64,000 nt of DNA from an uncultured Maribacter sp. (GTDB lineage Bacteria; Bacteroidota; Bacteroidia; Flavobacteriales; Flavobacteriaceae): positions 186,001 through 250,000 of the forward strand of contig NZ_CANMBB010000001.1 of assembly GCF_947495965.1 (NCBI RefSeq), in the 5' to 3' direction. Both the position numbers and the translations under genes were made by a program. Of this stretch, positions 62,916-64,000 are shown in pieces. The notes below the pieces were generated by a model. The model made no database searches. It worked only from the letters and a program-made list of their open reading frames with translations, and was not told where the DNA came from. Numbering within the stretch: the stretch's first letter is position 1; each line of letters begins with the position of its first letter.

Positions 62916-64000
62916 CTACATTTCTAATGCTTTTTTAACGTTAGAATCCATTAGTATTTCTTCTGGATTTTCTAATGCTTCTTTTACTGCTACTAGGAAA
63001 CCTACAGATTCCTTGCCATCAATAATTCTGTGATCATAAGAAAGTGCCACATACATTATTGGTGCAATTGCCACTGCTCCGTCTTTTACAACTGGTCTTT
63101 CTACAATATTATGCATTCCTAAAATAGCACTTTGTGGCGGATTAATAATTGGTGTAGATAACATAGAACCAAACACCCCTCCGTTTGTAATTGTAAAGGT
63201 ACCACCAGTCATTTCATCTACAGTAATTTCTCCTTCTCTTGCACGTATGGCTAATCTCTTAACCTCTGCCTCTACTCCTCTAAAAGTTAAATTTTCAGCA
63301 TTTCTAATTACAGGAACCATTAATCCTTTTGGTCCAGAAACAGCAATACTAATATCACAGAAATCATAAGAAAGCATCTCTTTACCATCTATCATAGAAT
63401 TAACAGAAGGATACATCTCTAATGCACGTACTACCGCTAAAGTAAAGAAAGACATAAAACCTAAACCTACTCCATGTTTATTTTTAAAATCTTCTTTATA
63501 TTGTTTTCTCAATGCAAAGATAGGCCCCATATCTACCTCATTGAAAGTAGTTAACATTGCCGTTTCATTTTTAACAGAAACTAAACGTTCTGCAACTTTA
63601 CGGCGTAACATAGAAAGCTTAGACCTACTCTCTCCTCTACTACCTCCAGACGGAGTTCCCATAGATGGAACTGCACTAACCGCATCTTGTTTAGTTACTC
63701 TACCATCTTTTCCTGTTCCTTTTACAGAAGCAGCACTAACTCCTTTTTCACTAAGTATTTTCTTAGCCGCTGGAGACGCACTTCCTGTTGCATAACTTTC
63801 CTTTGCTACAGGTGCTTCTTCTTTTTTAGGAGCTTCTTTTGGCGCTTCTTCTTTCTTCTGTTCCGCTACTGCTTCACCACCTTCAGGTTTTGCAGCACTA
63901 GTATCTATTAAACAAACTACAGCACCCACCTCAACAGCATCACCAACCTCAGCTTTTAGTGTAATAATACCACTCTGCTCTGCTGGTAATTCTAAAGTAG
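62916..64000 (-). CDS. odhB: Dihydrolipoamide succinyltransferase (2-oxoglutarate dehydrogenase E2), partial at the right edge
   Basis: The frame stays open to base 64000, giving 361 residues of about 400. The visible part starts inside the lipoyl domain with TLELPAEQSGIITLKAEVGD, just after the lipoyl-lysine DKA, which is off the edge, so the first Met in the frame (a GTG at 63929) is not the true start. A Lys/Glu/Pro/Ala linker, a subunit-binding domain (YATGSASPAAKKILSEKGVS, KGTGKDGRVTKQD) and the acyltransferase core with the catalytic SYDHRIIDGKE follow. It transfers succinyl to CoA in the TCA cycle. Pyruvate dehydrogenase E2 is less likely because the N-terminal sequence resembles the succinyltransferase group. 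Confidence 0.88.
   Translation of the reverse strand, partial: TLELPAEQSGIITLKAEVGDAVEVGAVVCLIDTSAAKPEGGEAVAEQKKEEAPKEAPKKEEAPVAKESYATGSASPAAKKILSEKGVSAASVKGTGKDGRVTKQDAVSAVPSMGTPSGGSRGESRSKLSMLRRKVAERLVSVKNETAMLTTFNEVDMGPIFALRKQYKEDFKNKHGVGLGFMSFFTLAVVRALEMYPSVNSMIDGKEMLSYDFCDISIAVSGPKGLMVPVIRNAENLTFRGVEAEVKRLAIRAREGEITVDEMTGGTFTITNGGVFGSMLSTPIINPPQSAILGMHNIVERPVVKDGAVAIAPIMYVALSYDHRIIDGKESVGFLVAVKEALENPEEILMDSNVKKALEM

Noticed and set aside
1-64000. Search for CRISPR arrays, insertion sequences, integrases, toxin-antitoxin pairs and defence genes
   Set aside because: No regularly spaced repeats, transposase motifs, terminal inverted repeats or recognised defence proteins were seen; the window is core chromosome plus one polysaccharide locus.

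Overview
The window looks like ordinary core chromosome of a low-GC Bacteroidota, most likely a (marine) member of Flavobacteriaceae. Supporting signs are a SusC-type receptor beside a glycoside hydrolase, a hybrid two-component regulator with an AraC output, an alternative complex III operon, a type IX secretion sorting domain, DUF2723/GT117, ExbB/ExbD/ExbD clusters, the near absence of Shine-Dalgarno sequences, and promoter boxes of the Bacteroidota type (TTTG, about 19 nt, TAnnTTTG). No genus can be assigned from the sequence alone.

Layout. (1) 1-8335, minus strand: part of a fructan utilisation locus. It has a hybrid sensor/regulator with a periplasmic sugar-binding domain, then a sugar porter, a GH32 lipoprotein and a SusC receptor cut by the left edge. 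A SusD partner would be expected just outside. The 358-base gap between regulator and porter holds several symmetrical or repeated sequences that are good operator candidates. (2) 8454-13660: queG-ruvB, an acyl-CoA oxidase-like enzyme and a DUF2807 secreted protein. (3) 13788-25454, minus: a continuous respiratory operon actABCDEF-ctaC-ctaD, coding for the quinol:cytochrome c oxidoreductase (alternative complex III) and subunits II and I of the aa3-type oxidase that accepts its electrons. (4) 25682-30674: a SPOR protein and the rimP-nusA-infB operon. (5) 30909-43974: antiporter, tRNA methyltransferase, tRNA-Gln, GT117, a cysteine-free thioredoxin-like protein, a phosphoesterase, polA, a large unknown secreted protein, a tiny type IX secretion sorting-domain protein and a lipocalin-like lipoprotein. 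(6) 44228-50891: translation block rplM-rpsI-rpsB-tsf, an M61 peptidase, pyrH-frr. (7) 51047-57893: RND/MMPL exporter, asnS, rpoN, a degenerate PAP2-like membrane protein and a beta-barrel protein. (8) 57976-60319: exbB, a small membrane protein and two exbD genes, energising TonB-dependent uptake such as that of the SusC receptor. Then come tRNA-Ser, ansA, tatD, a retropepsin-like protein and odhB cut by the right edge.

No CRISPR array, insertion sequence, prophage, integrase or defence island was seen, and I did not find a clear new multi-gene system. The most unusual points are smaller: a helix-hairpin-helix-like tail shared by ActC and ribosomal protein S2, the sorting-domain-only protein, the thioredoxin fold with no cysteine, an ExbD with a CxxC insert, the putative operators in the fructan locus, and promoter boxes sitting 6 nt before ruvB and exbB that suggest leaderless mRNAs. 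Where an upstream TTG extension was possible but an ATG gave the family's usual N-terminus, I used the ATG.
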